A stretch of DNA of 64,000 bases from positions 23,319 through 87,318 of the forward strand of contig CAMFLX010000008.1 in the NCBI GenBank assembly GCA_945957555.1. The letters run 5' to 3'. The translations under genes and the position numbers were made by a program. Shown in pieces: positions 28,434-36,253 of this stretch. Numbering within the stretch: the first letter of the stretch is position 1; every line of letters begins with the position of its first letter. A model generated the notes under the pieces. The model saw nothing but the letters and a program-made list of their open reading frames with translations. It was not told the origin of the DNA and ran no database searches. The stretch is from an uncultured Cytophagales bacterium. Lineage in GTDB: Bacteria; Bacteroidota; Bacteroidia; Cytophagales; UBA9547.

Positions 28434-29276
28434 ATGTCAACAATTCAAATTTCAGCACAAGACGTAAACAAACTTCGCACCATGACAGGTGCTGGTATGA
28501 TGGACTGCAAAAAAGCTCTTACAGAAGCTGAGGGTGATTTTGAAAAAGCTGTAGACATTTTAAGAAAAAAAGGGCAAAAGGTTTCAGCTGCTAGAGCTGA
28601 AAACGTTACTGCAGAAGGTGTTGTTCTTACTCAGATTACTGCTGATGGTAAAAATGGCAAATTGATTGCTTTTGCATGTGAGACTGAGCCTGTGTCTAAA
28701 GTAGATAATTTCAGAAATCTTGCAAAAGCGATTATGGAAGTAGCTATCGCAAAAAACCCTTCAAATATTGAAGAATTAACAGCTTTAACGCTAGCTGACG
28801 GCCATACGGTAGGTGAAAATATTATTGACCTAACTGGTAAAATCGGAGAGAAACTTGTTATTGCCGCATATGAGAACATTTCATCTGATGCAGTAATCGA
28901 CTATATTCACTCCAACGGTAAATTGGGCGTACTTGTCGCTTTGAAAAACGTAGGTTCGGCCAACGTTCAAGAAGTAGGTAAGGATGTGGCAATGCAAATT
29001 GCAGCTATGAGACCTGTAGGTGTAGACAAAGATGATGTAGATCCTACCTTGGTTCAAAGAGAAATAGAAATTGGCAAAGAGCAAGCTCGTGCAGAAGGGA
29101 AACCAGAAGCTATGCTTGAAAAAATCGCTTTAGGCAAATTGAACAAATTCTACAAGGATTTCACCTTGCTAAACCAAGAATTTGTAAAAGATAACTCAAA
29201 GACGATTGCACAATTGTTAGACTCTGTGAACAAAGGTCTTACGGTAAGTGCATTCAAAAGAGTACAAATCGGTTAA
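28434..29276 (+). CDS. tsf: Elongation factor Ts
   Basis: EF-Ts exchanges GDP for GTP on EF-Tu. The 280-residue protein has the N-terminal UBA-like part LRTMTGAGMMDCKKALTEA, the KKGQKVSAARAENVTAEG region, and CETEPVSKVDNFR, with the second core repeat and IEIGKEQARAEGKPE at the end. Last gene of the ribosomal operon. Confidence 0.98.
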   Translation: MSTIQISAQDVNKLRTMTGAGMMDCKKALTEAEGDFEKAVDILRKKGQKVSAARAENVTAEGVVLTQITADGKNGKLIAFACETEPVSKVDNFRNLAKAIMEVAIAKNPSNIEELTALTLADGHTVGENIIDLTGKIGEKLVIAAYENISSDAVIDYIHSNGKLGVLVALKNVGSANVQEVGKDVAMQIAAMRPVGVDKDDVDPTLVQREIEIGKEQARAEGKPEAMLEKIALGKLNKFYKDFTLLNQEFVKDNSKTIAQLLDSVNKGLTVSAFKRVQIG

Positions 29277-29299
29277 TTTCACTTTGAACCCATAATTAA

Positions 29300-29324
29300 A
29301 ATCCCGCAATTGCGGGATTTTTTA
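29300..29324 (+). terminator. Terminator after tsf
   Basis: AATCCCGCAA/TTGCGGGATT (29300-29319) is a perfect palindrome followed by T6. The cysQ ATG lies only six bp after it. Confidence 0.92.
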
Positions 29325-29329
29325 GTTTT

Positions 29330-30070
29330 ATGAACATAGATATTAAAATACTCGTCTCCATTGCGCAAAAGGCAGGGAAACAGATATTAACGGTGTACAA
29401 TTCTGGAGATTTCGGAATTGAAACAAAAAAAGATGATAGCCCCTTAACCATCGCAGATCAACTATCAGACAAGATCATAACGGAAGAGCTTCTTAAACAT
29501 TACCCTGAAATTCCTATTGTCTCGGAAGAAGGTGAAAACGTTAATTATGAAACCCGTAAAGATTTTGAATATTTTTGGCTTGTCGATCCGCTTGATGGCA
29601 CCAAGGAATTCATAAATAAAAACGGTGATTTTACGGTGAACATTGCGCTAATCCATAAAAACAATCCGATCATTGGGGTGATATATGTTCCCGTACACGA
29701 CACCACCTACCATGGAACTTTGTTCTTGGGTGCCTACAAAATTGCCGATGGTATACAATCGCGCATTCAGGTAAATAATAAAAAGGAAAGCCTTACGGCT
29801 GTAGGCTCGAAGTCTCACGCTACGGAGGAAGACAAGGCTGTTTTAAGCCAATACGACATCAAAGATTTTACATCGAGGGGTAGTAGTCTTAAATTTTGTA
29901 TGATTGCGGAAGGAAAAGCTGATCTGTACCACAGAGGAGGGCCTACCATGGAGTGGGATACCGCCGCAGGCCATGCCATTGTCCTTGCTGCGGGCGGAAA
30001 AGTGGAAGGTCTACTTTACAATAAGGAAAACCTGTTAAACTCAAGTTTTACTTGCAAAGGTTTTGTATAA
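29330..30070 (+). CDS. cysQ: 3'(2'),5'-bisphosphate nucleotidase CysQ
   Basis: Removes phosphate from PAP/PAPS, by-products of sulfate assimilation. The 246-residue inositol-monophosphatase-fold protein has metal-site motifs PIVSEEGENV, WLVDPLDGTKEFI (DPLDGT, about 84-89) and the second metal Asp in GGPTMEWDTAAGHAIV. The ATG at 29330 comes right after the tsf terminator, with a very short leader. Confidence 0.93.
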   Translation: MNIDIKILVSIAQKAGKQILTVYNSGDFGIETKKDDSPLTIADQLSDKIITEELLKHYPEIPIVSEEGENVNYETRKDFEYFWLVDPLDGTKEFINKNGDFTVNIALIHKNNPIIGVIYVPVHDTTYHGTLFLGAYKIADGIQSRIQVNNKKESLTAVGSKSHATEEDKAVLSQYDIKDFTSRGSSLKFCMIAEGKADLYHRGGPTMEWDTAAGHAIVLAAGGKVEGLLYNKENLLNSSFTCKGFV

Positions 30071-30092
30071 TTAAAAATATTTTATATTTTTG
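30062..30092 (+). promoter_or_regulatory. Promoter of rpsU
   Basis: TTTG (30062-30065), 19 bp, TATTTTTG (30085-30092). The -33 box overlaps the last codons of cysQ. Confidence 0.78.
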
Positions 30093-30122
30093 CAATCCTA
30101 CAAGAAATGAGGTGTAAATAAT

Positions 30123-30317
30123 ATGCTAATAGTAAACGTAAAAGAAAACGAGTCAATTGACAAAGCTCTTAAAAGATACAAAAAGAAGTTTGAAAAAACT
30201 GGTGTTTTGAGAGAATTGAGAAGCAGAACTGAATACGTAAAGAGGTCTGTTCGTAGAAGAGAGCAAGTAATAAAGGCTGCTTACAGACAAACCTTATTTG
30301 CTACTGAAAATTATTAA
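30123..30317 (+). CDS. rpsU: 30S ribosomal protein S21
   Basis: The 64-residue S21 shows VKENESIDKALKRYKKKFEKTGVL and the basic RSRTEYVKRSVRRREQVIKAAYR. In Bacteroidota, S21 is part of the group of 30S proteins thought to hide the 16S anti-SD tail, which fits the weak Shine-Dalgarno sequences in this window. Own promoter and terminator. Confidence 0.97.
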   Translation: MLIVNVKENESIDKALKRYKKKFEKTGVLRELRSRTEYVKRSVRRREQVIKAAYRQTLFATENY

Positions 30318-30342
30318 TTCAATAATTTTCGCATAAAGATTT

Positions 30343-30369
30343 AAAATCCTGCACTTGCGGGATTTTTTT
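30343..30369 (+). terminator. Terminator after rpsU
   Basis: AAATCCTGCA pairs with TGCGGGATTT (one G-T pair) over a CT loop, followed by T5. It is nearly the same hairpin as the one after tsf. Confidence 0.9.
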
Positions 30370-30468
30370 ATGCCCATACATTTTCGTGGAGTTCCAGTTC
30401 AATCCCAAAAAAATTGTATACTCTAAGCATTGGTTTGTAGCTTATATTTGATCGTTAAAGGCCTAGAA

Positions 30469-31070
30469 ATGAAAATCTTTAATATTACATTACACATCCC
30501 TAATATATTATCGCTCTATCGTCTTATATCTGCCCCCTTTATCCTTTTACTTATTTATCTAGGTTATGAAAACACTTTTATAATACTGTTTGTCATTAAT
30601 CAGATCTCCGACACTTTAGATGGGTACATTGCCCGAAAGTACAAGCTCGAATCAGAGATCGGCAGCCTCCTTGACTCTTATGCAGATATCGGTAGCTATA
30701 TCATCGCCTTTGCTGGAATTTGGAAATTCCCCCCTACCTCTTCCAATCAACATATTCTACATGGTTATTGATCTTTCTGTCACTTTATATACTGGCCTTG
30801 GTCATTGCAAAAATAAAATTCAAGAGGGCTGTCACAGGACTCCATTTGTATTCGAGCAAAATCACGGGCTATCTACAAGGAAGCTTTTTAGTTGCATTAT
30901 TTGCCTTTGGCTTGATTCCAATATTCTTTTACATCATGATTGTTTTTGGAATACTTGCAGAACTGGAAGTAATCATGATTAACCTCATTTCATCCAAACC
31001 TATCCTCAATGCAAAAGGCCTTTATTGGGTTGTAAAGGAAGGACGTTTGAAAACCAATAGAATGGACTAG
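30469..31070 (+). pseudogene. CDP-alcohol phosphatidyltransferase, broken by a frameshift
   Basis: The first part (ATG 30469, MKIFNITLHIPNILSLYRLI) holds the full active site DTLDGYIARKYKLESEIG followed by LLDSYAD (D-x2-DG-x2-AR-x8-G-x3-D-x3-D), so it should join a CDP-linked lipid to an alcohol in phospholipid synthesis. The frame then breaks at a run of six C (30729-30734). The rest continues in another frame to 31070 (YLFQSTYSTWLLIFLSLYILALVIAKIKF ...), with three more hydrophobic segments. One extra C would restore a protein of about 200 residues. It is either a true mutation, a phase-variable tract or a base-calling error. A TATATTTG box lies at 30443-30450. Confidence 0.8.
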
Positions 31071-32107
31071 TCCACTAAAACATTGCTCATAAAAGAGCTT
31101 TTAAGCGCCAACCAAGTCAAAAAGAAAACTAGTGACCACATTAGATAAATATCGTAGTAGTCTATCGTATCCTTAAACTTAGAAACCTTAGTTTTTGACT
31201 TCTCCAATTTGTCTATTTGTCTAAAAATTTTCGACAAAGCTTCATTATTGGTAGCTCTTTCAAACTTCCCCTGCCCTATTTCGGCAATACGTTTTAGCGT
31301 TTCTTCATTAAGTTGGTTGTTTACCGAATAAATATCTCCATTTTCGTCTTTATAGTCAACCTCCCCATCTTTGCCCACCGCAATGGTATAGATCTTTATG
31401 CCAAAGCCATTTGCGAGCTGAGCCGCCGTGATGGGATCCAATTGTCCTGCATTGCTTTCTCCATCGCTGAGTAAGATCATTACTTTGGATTTTGATTTTA
31501 GTTCGCGCATCCTATTTGTCCCTGCTGCTATTGCTGTACCGATTGCCGTACCATCTACATCAATCATTTCAAACTTAACATCCGCTATGAGTTCCTTTAG
31601 CATATTATAGTCGCTGGTAAGGGGACACAAAGTAAATGCCTCTCCGGAAAAGACCACCATCCCTATCCTATCGTTCTGCCTTCCATCCACAAATTCTATT
31701 GCGACCTTTTTGGCGGCTTCTAATCTATTAGGCACAAAATCAAGTGCAGCCATTGATTCTGAGATATCCATTACCACCACAATATCTATCCCCTCTGAAG
31801 ACTTGGAAATAATCTCATTCACCTTTTGTGGCCTCGCCAAAGCCACAAGCACCAACTCTATAAAAAGCAAGAAGAAAATAGTTGGTATAAACCTGAGATA
31901 GATTGAAAAGTCCCTTAAACTTTTGCTTTGTGGCACAATGATATCCAGCTTCGGTCGGAACCTCAAAAACAACAGCCAACTCAATAGAAATAAAAACGGA
32001 ACGAGCGGCATCAAATATAAGAATGGCTTATGAACCCACTCGTACTGCAATAGCTCCTCTATTGAAAAATACTTTAAGTCGAACCATTTGAAATCGAACT
32101 TATTCAT
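31067..32107 (-). CDS. BatA-type membrane VWA-domain protein
   Basis: A 346-residue protein with two N-terminal transmembrane segments, a von Willebrand A domain (about 105-290) with an intact MIDAS (DISES, then the Thr in DVDGTAIG and Asp in SDGES), and a C-terminal membrane helix. Bat (Bacteroides aerotolerance) proteins form membrane complexes whose job is still unclear; a chaperone-like role with MoxR ATPases is proposed. Its start overlaps the preceding stop by eight bp. Its own stop overlaps the stop of the CDP-alcohol pseudogene in the bases CTAG. Confidence 0.82.
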   Translation of the reverse strand: MNKFDFKWFDLKYFSIEELLQYEWVHKPFLYLMPLVPFLFLLSWLLFLRFRPKLDIIVPQSKSLRDFSIYLRFIPTIFFLLFIELVLVALARPQKVNEIISKSSEGIDIVVVMDISESMAALDFVPNRLEAAKKVAIEFVDGRQNDRIGMVVFSGEAFTLCPLTSDYNMLKELIADVKFEMIDVDGTAIGTAIAAGTNRMRELKSKSKVMILLSDGESNAGQLDPITAAQLANGFGIKIYTIAVGKDGEVDYKDENGDIYSVNNQLNEETLKRIAEIGQGKFERATNNEALSKIFRQIDKLEKSKTKVSKFKDTIDYYDIYLMWSLVFFLTWLALKSSFMSNVLVD

Positions 32108-32969
32108 TGCTTTTGTTCTTCGACTGTTTAAAAAACTCCAATTTGGACTTATTATATATGATTTCTATATCTACATACAATTGGTCACTAAAAGCTCCAG
32201 AGTATATTGCCCTATCTATATTTTGCAAAGCCTCATACAACTTCTGATCCTTGTATATATGATTGATTTCTTTGGCAGTATAGGTACTCACCGGCTTTTG
32301 ACTGATATCTGACATAATATCCTTCCAATTACCAACAATCTTCTCCAAAGTACCTACATCGTGTGCCTGTTGAAAGGTTTTCAACATTTCATTGTGGTTT
32401 TTGATGTATATTTTAAATCTTCGCTTCTGGGCAATTTTTAGATACATGCGCTTCACTCTTTGTGTATATACCCTAGCAAGTGTATAGATTGCTACCAAGG
32501 CAGCCAGAATAGACGCAAGCCATACCTGATAGTTAAATTTGTAGTTAAGTGTTGCATGCCTAAGATCTTCTTGCAAACCTGTTCCTATCTTTGGCTTGAT
32601 TAATAGTATGGAATCTTTATTGGAGTGGTATATGGTAGAATCACCAGCCTCATATTTGTAAATCGGCAATCGCAAATACTGTATGCTGTCTAAGCCGAAG
32701 GAGATCAACTCGTAGAGCACACTGTCCATCTGTATATTGTTTTCTAAGCGAGAATTGAATGTCTTGATGCCCAACAATTTAAATCCGCCATAGTCTGAGG
32801 TGGAATCGGGCATGAGCACTTGAACATCGTAAGGAAACCGCACTTCCAACACATAAGATACACGTTGCCCCAATTGCATAGTGTCAGCAAGAAACCGTCC
32901 CTTTACCTCTATTTTTTGTGAAAAAACAGGGAATACGACAAACAGACATATGTAAACGATCCTATTCAA
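32100..32969 (-). CDS. Bat-operon membrane protein of unknown function
   Basis: Signal peptide (NRIVYICLFVVFPVFSQ), a beta-rich outer domain (about 20-160, VKGRFLADTMQLGQRVSYVLEVRFP), one transmembrane helix (YQVWLASILAALVAIYTLARV, near 170-190) and a cytoplasmic helical tail. This layout fits the BatD-like or DUF4381-like proteins that sit between DUF58 and VWA genes. I chose the TTG at 32969, one base after the DUF58 stop, since it gives a compact signal peptide. An ATG at 33023 would add 18 residues and overlap the upstream gene. Confidence 0.6.
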   Translation of the reverse strand: MNRIVYICLFVVFPVFSQKIEVKGRFLADTMQLGQRVSYVLEVRFPYDVQVLMPDSTSDYGGFKLLGIKTFNSRLENNIQMDSVLYELISFGLDSIQYLRLPIYKYEAGDSTIYHSNKDSILLIKPKIGTGLQEDLRHATLNYKFNYQVWLASILAALVAIYTLARVYTQRVKRMYLKIAQKRRFKIYIKNHNEMLKTFQQAHDVGTLEKIVGNWKDIMSDISQKPVSTYTAKEINHIYKDQKLYEALQNIDRAIYSGAFSDQLYVDIEIIYNKSKLEFFKQSKNKSNE

Positions 32970-32970
32970 G

Positions 32971-33831
32971 CTATTTTTTCCTTTTCTTAAAGAGTTCAAT
33001 AAGTTTGATGACGTAATCTTCATGGCAAAAGACATGAACATAACTTGAATTGGTTTTTTTACAAACATTCATCAATATGTCTCTGTTAGATTTGAAGATA
33101 CCCACCACCGATTCCCTGAATTTTCGAGAACTGGAATTTACCCAAAGTGTTTGTTGTGTTTCATTGTCAAAAATAGGAATGATCCCGAGTCGTGGAATGA
33201 TGGTCTCTCGGCGTTCAGACACATGGATCACGATAAGGTCGTGTTTCAAGGCCAAGGTACTTAAGTTCCCTTCAAAACTACTATCTATAAAATCTGAAAT
33301 CACAATAACCAAACTCTTCTTTTTAAGTACGTTATTGAGCTCCTTAAGTGCTTCATTGAGGTCTGTCTTAAGAGATTTGGGTTTCAGCCTAAAGATACTA
33401 GACACCAAGTTATATACTGAGGTCTGCCCCTTGTGGGGTTTGATGTATTTTTCTTTCTGGTCAGAGAAACAAAGTAAACCTACTTGGCTGTTTTCACGAG
33501 CAGCTGCCAAAGCCAGCACGGCGGCTATTTCTTTCGAAACATCTATCTTACGAACATCTTTTCCGATGTATTGGGAAGCACTCACATCTAGGAGGATCAT
33601 CACCTGCTGATCATGCTCTTCTTTATATGTATTTACATAAGTATCATGGCCTTTGGCAGTAGCGGTCCAGTTGATCGTTCGGATATCGTCGCCATACTGA
33701 TAAGACCTAATATCGTCAAACTCAATACCAGTACCCTTAAAGACCGAACGAAAACTCCCTTTCATCTGAGAATTCACATTCTTACGAATACGAATCTCAA
33801 ACTTCACGAGTTTTTTGAGGAGTTCTTTCAT
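32971..33831 (-). CDS. DUF58 domain protein of the Bat operon
   Basis: A 286-residue cytoplasmic protein. The DUF58 signature is clear: GSFRSVFKGTGIEFDDIRSYQYGDDIRTINWTATAK (about 24-59), followed by a VWA-like fold with LLDVSASQYIG. Usually a MoxR AAA+ ATPase gene lies just upstream; here it is missing and a divergent gene is found instead. First gene of the three-gene unit. Confidence 0.88.
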   Translation of the reverse strand: MKELLKKLVKFEIRIRKNVNSQMKGSFRSVFKGTGIEFDDIRSYQYGDDIRTINWTATAKGHDTYVNTYKEEHDQQVMILLDVSASQYIGKDVRKIDVSKEIAAVLALAAARENSQVGLLCFSDQKEKYIKPHKGQTSVYNLVSSIFRLKPKSLKTDLNEALKELNNVLKKKSLVIVISDFIDSSFEGNLSTLALKHDLIVIHVSERRETIIPRLGIIPIFDNETQQTLWVNSSSRKFRESVVGIFKSNRDILMNVCKKTNSSYVHVFCHEDYVIKLIELFKKRKK

Positions 33832-33851
33832 TTAATAATACCAAAATATTG

Positions 33852-33867
33852 TAGTTTTGCAAATATA
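33852..33867. promoter_or_regulatory. Overlapping divergent -7 boxes
   Basis: TAGTTTTG (33852-33859, plus) faces the DUF4296 gene and TATATTTG (33867 to 33860, minus) faces the DUF58 gene. The two lie back to back, so the promoters should compete. No ideal -33 partner is seen for either. Confidence 0.45.
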
Positions 33868-33887
33868 GTTATGTATTAACAAATTCA

Positions 33888-34229
33888 TTGATGAAAGGCA
33901 TAATAATCATAGTACTTTTAGGAATGGTGGCTTGCCAGAAACAGGCAAAACCTGAAAACCTCATCGATCCCAAAACATTGGTTGATATTCTTACAGAAAT
34001 CCACTTGGCTGAGGCCAAAGTTCAGAACATAGGATACAGAAGCCAAGATTCTACTTATTTTGTATTTTACAACCTAGAAGAGGAGATCTTTAAGAAATAT
34101 CACGTTTCTAAAAAAGACTACGATAGCAGCTATGCATATTACATTCGCAAGCCAAAGGAATTTAATGAGATCTATGAAAAAACCATAGACAGCTTAACTG
34201 TACGACAAGCAAAAAACGTAAAGCTTTAA
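33888..34229 (+). CDS. DUF4296 lipoprotein
   Basis: A 113-residue lipoprotein: signal IIIIVLLGMVACQKQ with the lipid Cys near 16, then PENLIDPKTLVDILTEIHLAEAKV, the hallmark of the DUF4296 family of Bacteroidota. The rest is helical with YHVSKKDYDSSYAYYIRKPKEFNEIYEK. Location is the cell envelope. Function unknown; the N-terminal part recalls proteins of the outer-membrane trafficking set. Confidence 0.8.
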   Translation: MMKGIIIIVLLGMVACQKQAKPENLIDPKTLVDILTEIHLAEAKVQNIGYRSQDSTYFVFYNLEEEIFKKYHVSKKDYDSSYAYYIRKPKEFNEIYEKTIDSLTVRQAKNVKL

Positions 34230-34280
34230 TCCTTACCCACAGCAAACACCTCATCGTGACGATTATTTTTGACAAATAAT

Positions 34281-34311
34281 TTTGCACATTGGATTATTTT
34301 TCTGATTTTTG
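34281..34311 (+). promoter_or_regulatory. Promoter of the tRNA unit
   Basis: TTTG (34281-34284), 19 bp, GATTTTTG (34304-34311), one base off TAnnTTTG. The tRNA-Met starts 13 bp after it. Confidence 0.65.
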
Positions 34312-34324
34312 CAGTCCGATTTAC

Positions 34325-34398
34325 GGCGGGGTAGCTCAGTTGGTTAGAGCACAGGATTCATAACCCTGAGGTCGGCAGTTCGACCCTGCTCCCCGCTA
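34325..34398 (+). tRNA. tRNA-Met (CAT)
   Basis: A 74-nt cloverleaf: acceptor GGCGGGG/CCCCGCT with one G-T pair, D arm GCTC/GAGC, anticodon loop TTCATAA, T loop TTCGACC, discriminator A. The 5' G-T pair and loop fit elongator rather than initiator Met, but a CAT anticodon that is modified to read Ile cannot be excluded. The last pair of the anticodon stem is A-C (CAGGA/CCCTG), which is unusual. Confidence 0.93.
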
Positions 34399-34400
34399 CG

Positions 34401-34431
34401 AAAAGGCTTCACTTTTGTGGAGCCTTTTTTT
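34401..34431 (+). terminator. Hairpin after tRNA-Met
   Basis: AAAGGCTTCAC pairs with GTGGAGCCTTT (one T-G pair) and is followed by T7. A strong terminator three bp after the tRNA end; the next tRNA starts 16 bp later. Confidence 0.85.
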
Positions 34432-34447
34432 GATTTTAGTTTCAACC

Positions 34448-34534
34448 AGAGAGGTGTCCGAGTGGTTGAAGGAGCACGCCTGGAAAGTGTGTATGCGGGT
34501 AACCGTATCGAGAGTTCGAATCTCTTCCTCTCTA
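34448..34534 (+). tRNA. tRNA-Ser (GGA)
   Basis: An 87-nt class II tRNA with a long variable arm: acceptor AGAGAGG/CCTCTCT, anticodon loop CTGGAAA, T stem GAGAG/CTCTT with loop TTCGAAT, discriminator A. The first base is A rather than the usual G, yet it pairs. Confidence 0.94.
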
Positions 34535-34535
34535 C

Positions 34536-34587
34536 AGCAAAACAAAAAGCCCCGAAAGAAATTTCTTTCGGGGCTTTTTGTTTTGCT
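34536..34587. terminator. 52-bp perfect palindromic terminator
   Basis: Arms 34536-34561 and 34562-34587 are exact reverse complements. The core is AGCCCCGAAAG/CTTTCGGGGCT, flanked by A5 and T5 so it works on both strands. It would stop the tRNA-Ser transcript and, on the minus strand, the esterase gene that ends at 34652. Confidence 0.9.
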
Positions 34588-34651
34588 ACATTCAAACACA
34601 ATCCTCATTCGTTGCATCATTGTCCAAACGAGGGCACTTATGGAGATTGAT

Positions 34652-35809
34652 TTACTTTTGAATCAATATCTTTTGAGTAGCCTGACCTTTGTTGCTGTAG
34701 TTGACTACCATTATATACATTCCTGTGTCTATGTTTGAAATGCTGTTTTCTTCAGCTATTTGATTTTGCGACCAGATTTCTTTTCCTGTCAAATCCAAAA
34801 GCTTAATGGCTTTTACTTTTTCTAAATTATTCACATGGATATTCAGTCCATTTCCTGACCTGTATGCATATACCTCCAAGTCTTGGTCCTCCAAACTTCC
34901 AGACTCTACAGAAGTTACGGCAAGTTGACCTTTGAAAAACTGCACCATATTACTCAAATAAGTACTAGACACTGCGTGACTTCCATTTTGCACTGTCAAA
35001 AATGTAGAACTTACGTTTTTTGCTTTCAGTGCTTTATCGAAAATCTGGCTTTGACAATATGGAACTACTGCATCACTTGTACCGTGGATCAACATATATG
35101 CAGGATCTGTTGGGTCAATATAGGTTATTGGGTTTACCATTTGACTTTTGTCCTTATTTTGCTGAATGGGCCCTCCTATCAATTTTGAACATGGCGAATC
35201 TGCAGCATTGTTATTAAATGAGGATCCGCAAGAATCCATTATTAAAAAATCCGTCGGTCCAGACCAATCACATACGGCATGTACATAACTTCTTTTGGTC
35301 TTAAAATTACCCAGACTTCCTTCCAAGTCCATGGTGACACTCCCCCTTGTAAATGTTTTCACATTTCTGGTGGTACCCGCTAGTGAAGCTAATTGTCCAC
35401 CAGAAGAAAAACCAGAAATGCCTACAAATGAAGTATCTAACTTATAAGTAGTGCTATTGCCCCTTAAAAAACGAATCACTGCTTTAATATCATGCATTTG
35501 TGCAGGAAAAATAGCATCTGTATTTGACCTGTGGTTTGGAGTTACCACTGCAAAACCTCCATCTAAAAGAGAAGCGACCACCGTACTTAAATCTGCAGAA
35601 CCTTTACCATTGTTGTTCATATATGCACTTCCATAAATATGAACCACAACAGGATAACTGGATTTTGTAGTCTTTGGCAAGTAAATATCAAGATTGTGAT
35701 ATACTTGCCCATCACCGACATAGTTGACATCAGCAAATTTCTGAGAATACTGTTGTCCGAAAACATTCATGCACAAGCATGAAATGAATAGTAGTGTTTT
35801 TTTGATCAT
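34652..35809 (-). CDS. Secreted alpha/beta-hydrolase esterase with T9SS sorting domain
   Basis: A 385-residue exported esterase. The signal peptide ends near NVFGQ (19). The alpha/beta-hydrolase fold (about 25-285) has HIYGSAYMNNNGKG (oxyanion region), the nucleophile in GISGFSSGGQLAS, the acid near MLIHGTSDAVVP and the His near GSHAVSS. It resembles the BD-FAE/acetyl-xylan and feruloyl-esterase-type proteins. A T9SS domain follows (VYAYRSGNGLNIHVNN ... GMYIMVVNYSNKGQATQKILIQK). With the nearby xylanases, removal of acetyl or feruloyl groups from xylan is likely, though inferred. It is its own unit, 444 bp from GH43. Confidence 0.82.
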   Translation of the reverse strand: MIKKTLLFISCLCMNVFGQQYSQKFADVNYVGDGQVYHNLDIYLPKTTKSSYPVVVHIYGSAYMNNNGKGSADLSTVVASLLDGGFAVVTPNHRSNTDAIFPAQMHDIKAVIRFLRGNSTTYKLDTSFVGISGFSSGGQLASLAGTTRNVKTFTRGSVTMDLEGSLGNFKTKRSYVHAVCDWSGPTDFLIMDSCGSSFNNNAADSPCSKLIGGPIQQNKDKSQMVNPITYIDPTDPAYMLIHGTSDAVVPYCQSQIFDKALKAKNVSSTFLTVQNGSHAVSSTYLSNMVQFFKGQLAVTSVESGSLEDQDLEVYAYRSGNGLNIHVNNLEKVKAIKLLDLTGKEIWSQNQIAEENSISNIDTGMYIMVVNYSNKGQATQKILIQK

Positions 35810-36000
35810 AAATTAAACTTTAATTGTCTATTTTTTTTTATTATTCTATGTAAAAGATACATACAATTATGAGTCTACATTTCTCCATATGAATTGTAAA
35901 CAAAAACTTCCTTTTAATCTTAAAAAGCACTATAGGGTATAATCATACAGGTTATGATACGACATAGCCCCTTTATTTTGACATCAATTTTATTCGAATA

Positions 36001-36032
36001 AAAAACAAAAGGCCCCTTTCGAGACCTTTTGC
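36001..36032 (-). terminator. Terminator-like hairpin in the esterase/GH43 gap
   Basis: CAAAAGG (36007-36013) pairs with CCTTTTG (36026-36032); on the minus strand the hairpin is followed by TTTTTT. It lies about 220 nt downstream of the GH43 stop and after another terminator at 36197-36234. Confidence 0.6.
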
Positions 36033-36196
36033 TTTTAGTGCTTACTCACCTTTAATAAGACAAAACGTGCGTGATCTATCATATAAATGGGTGAATAAAA
36101 GATAATAGGTTTTAGTTTAGGTGGACAAATTAATAATCTTTAATGCTTTCAATATTCTTTCTATTTTACGGTTTATTTTCAAATTTTATAGCCATC

Positions 36197-36234
36197 AAAA
36201 AAGGCATCAAAAGTCCAAAATGGGCCCTGATGCC
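36197..36234 (-). terminator. Terminator after GH43
   Basis: On the minus strand GGCATCA and TGATGCC (36234 to 36203) form a seven-bp stem with a long loop, followed by T6. It is 20 bp after the GH43 stop at 36254. Confidence 0.75.
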
Positions 36235-36253
36235 CAACCTAAAAAAAATGGAT

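Noticed and set aside
30720..30760. Programmed ribosomal frameshift in the phosphatidyltransferase gene
   Set aside because: The C6 tract is not a standard slippery heptamer and I see no strong downstream hairpin. A base-count error or mutation is simpler.
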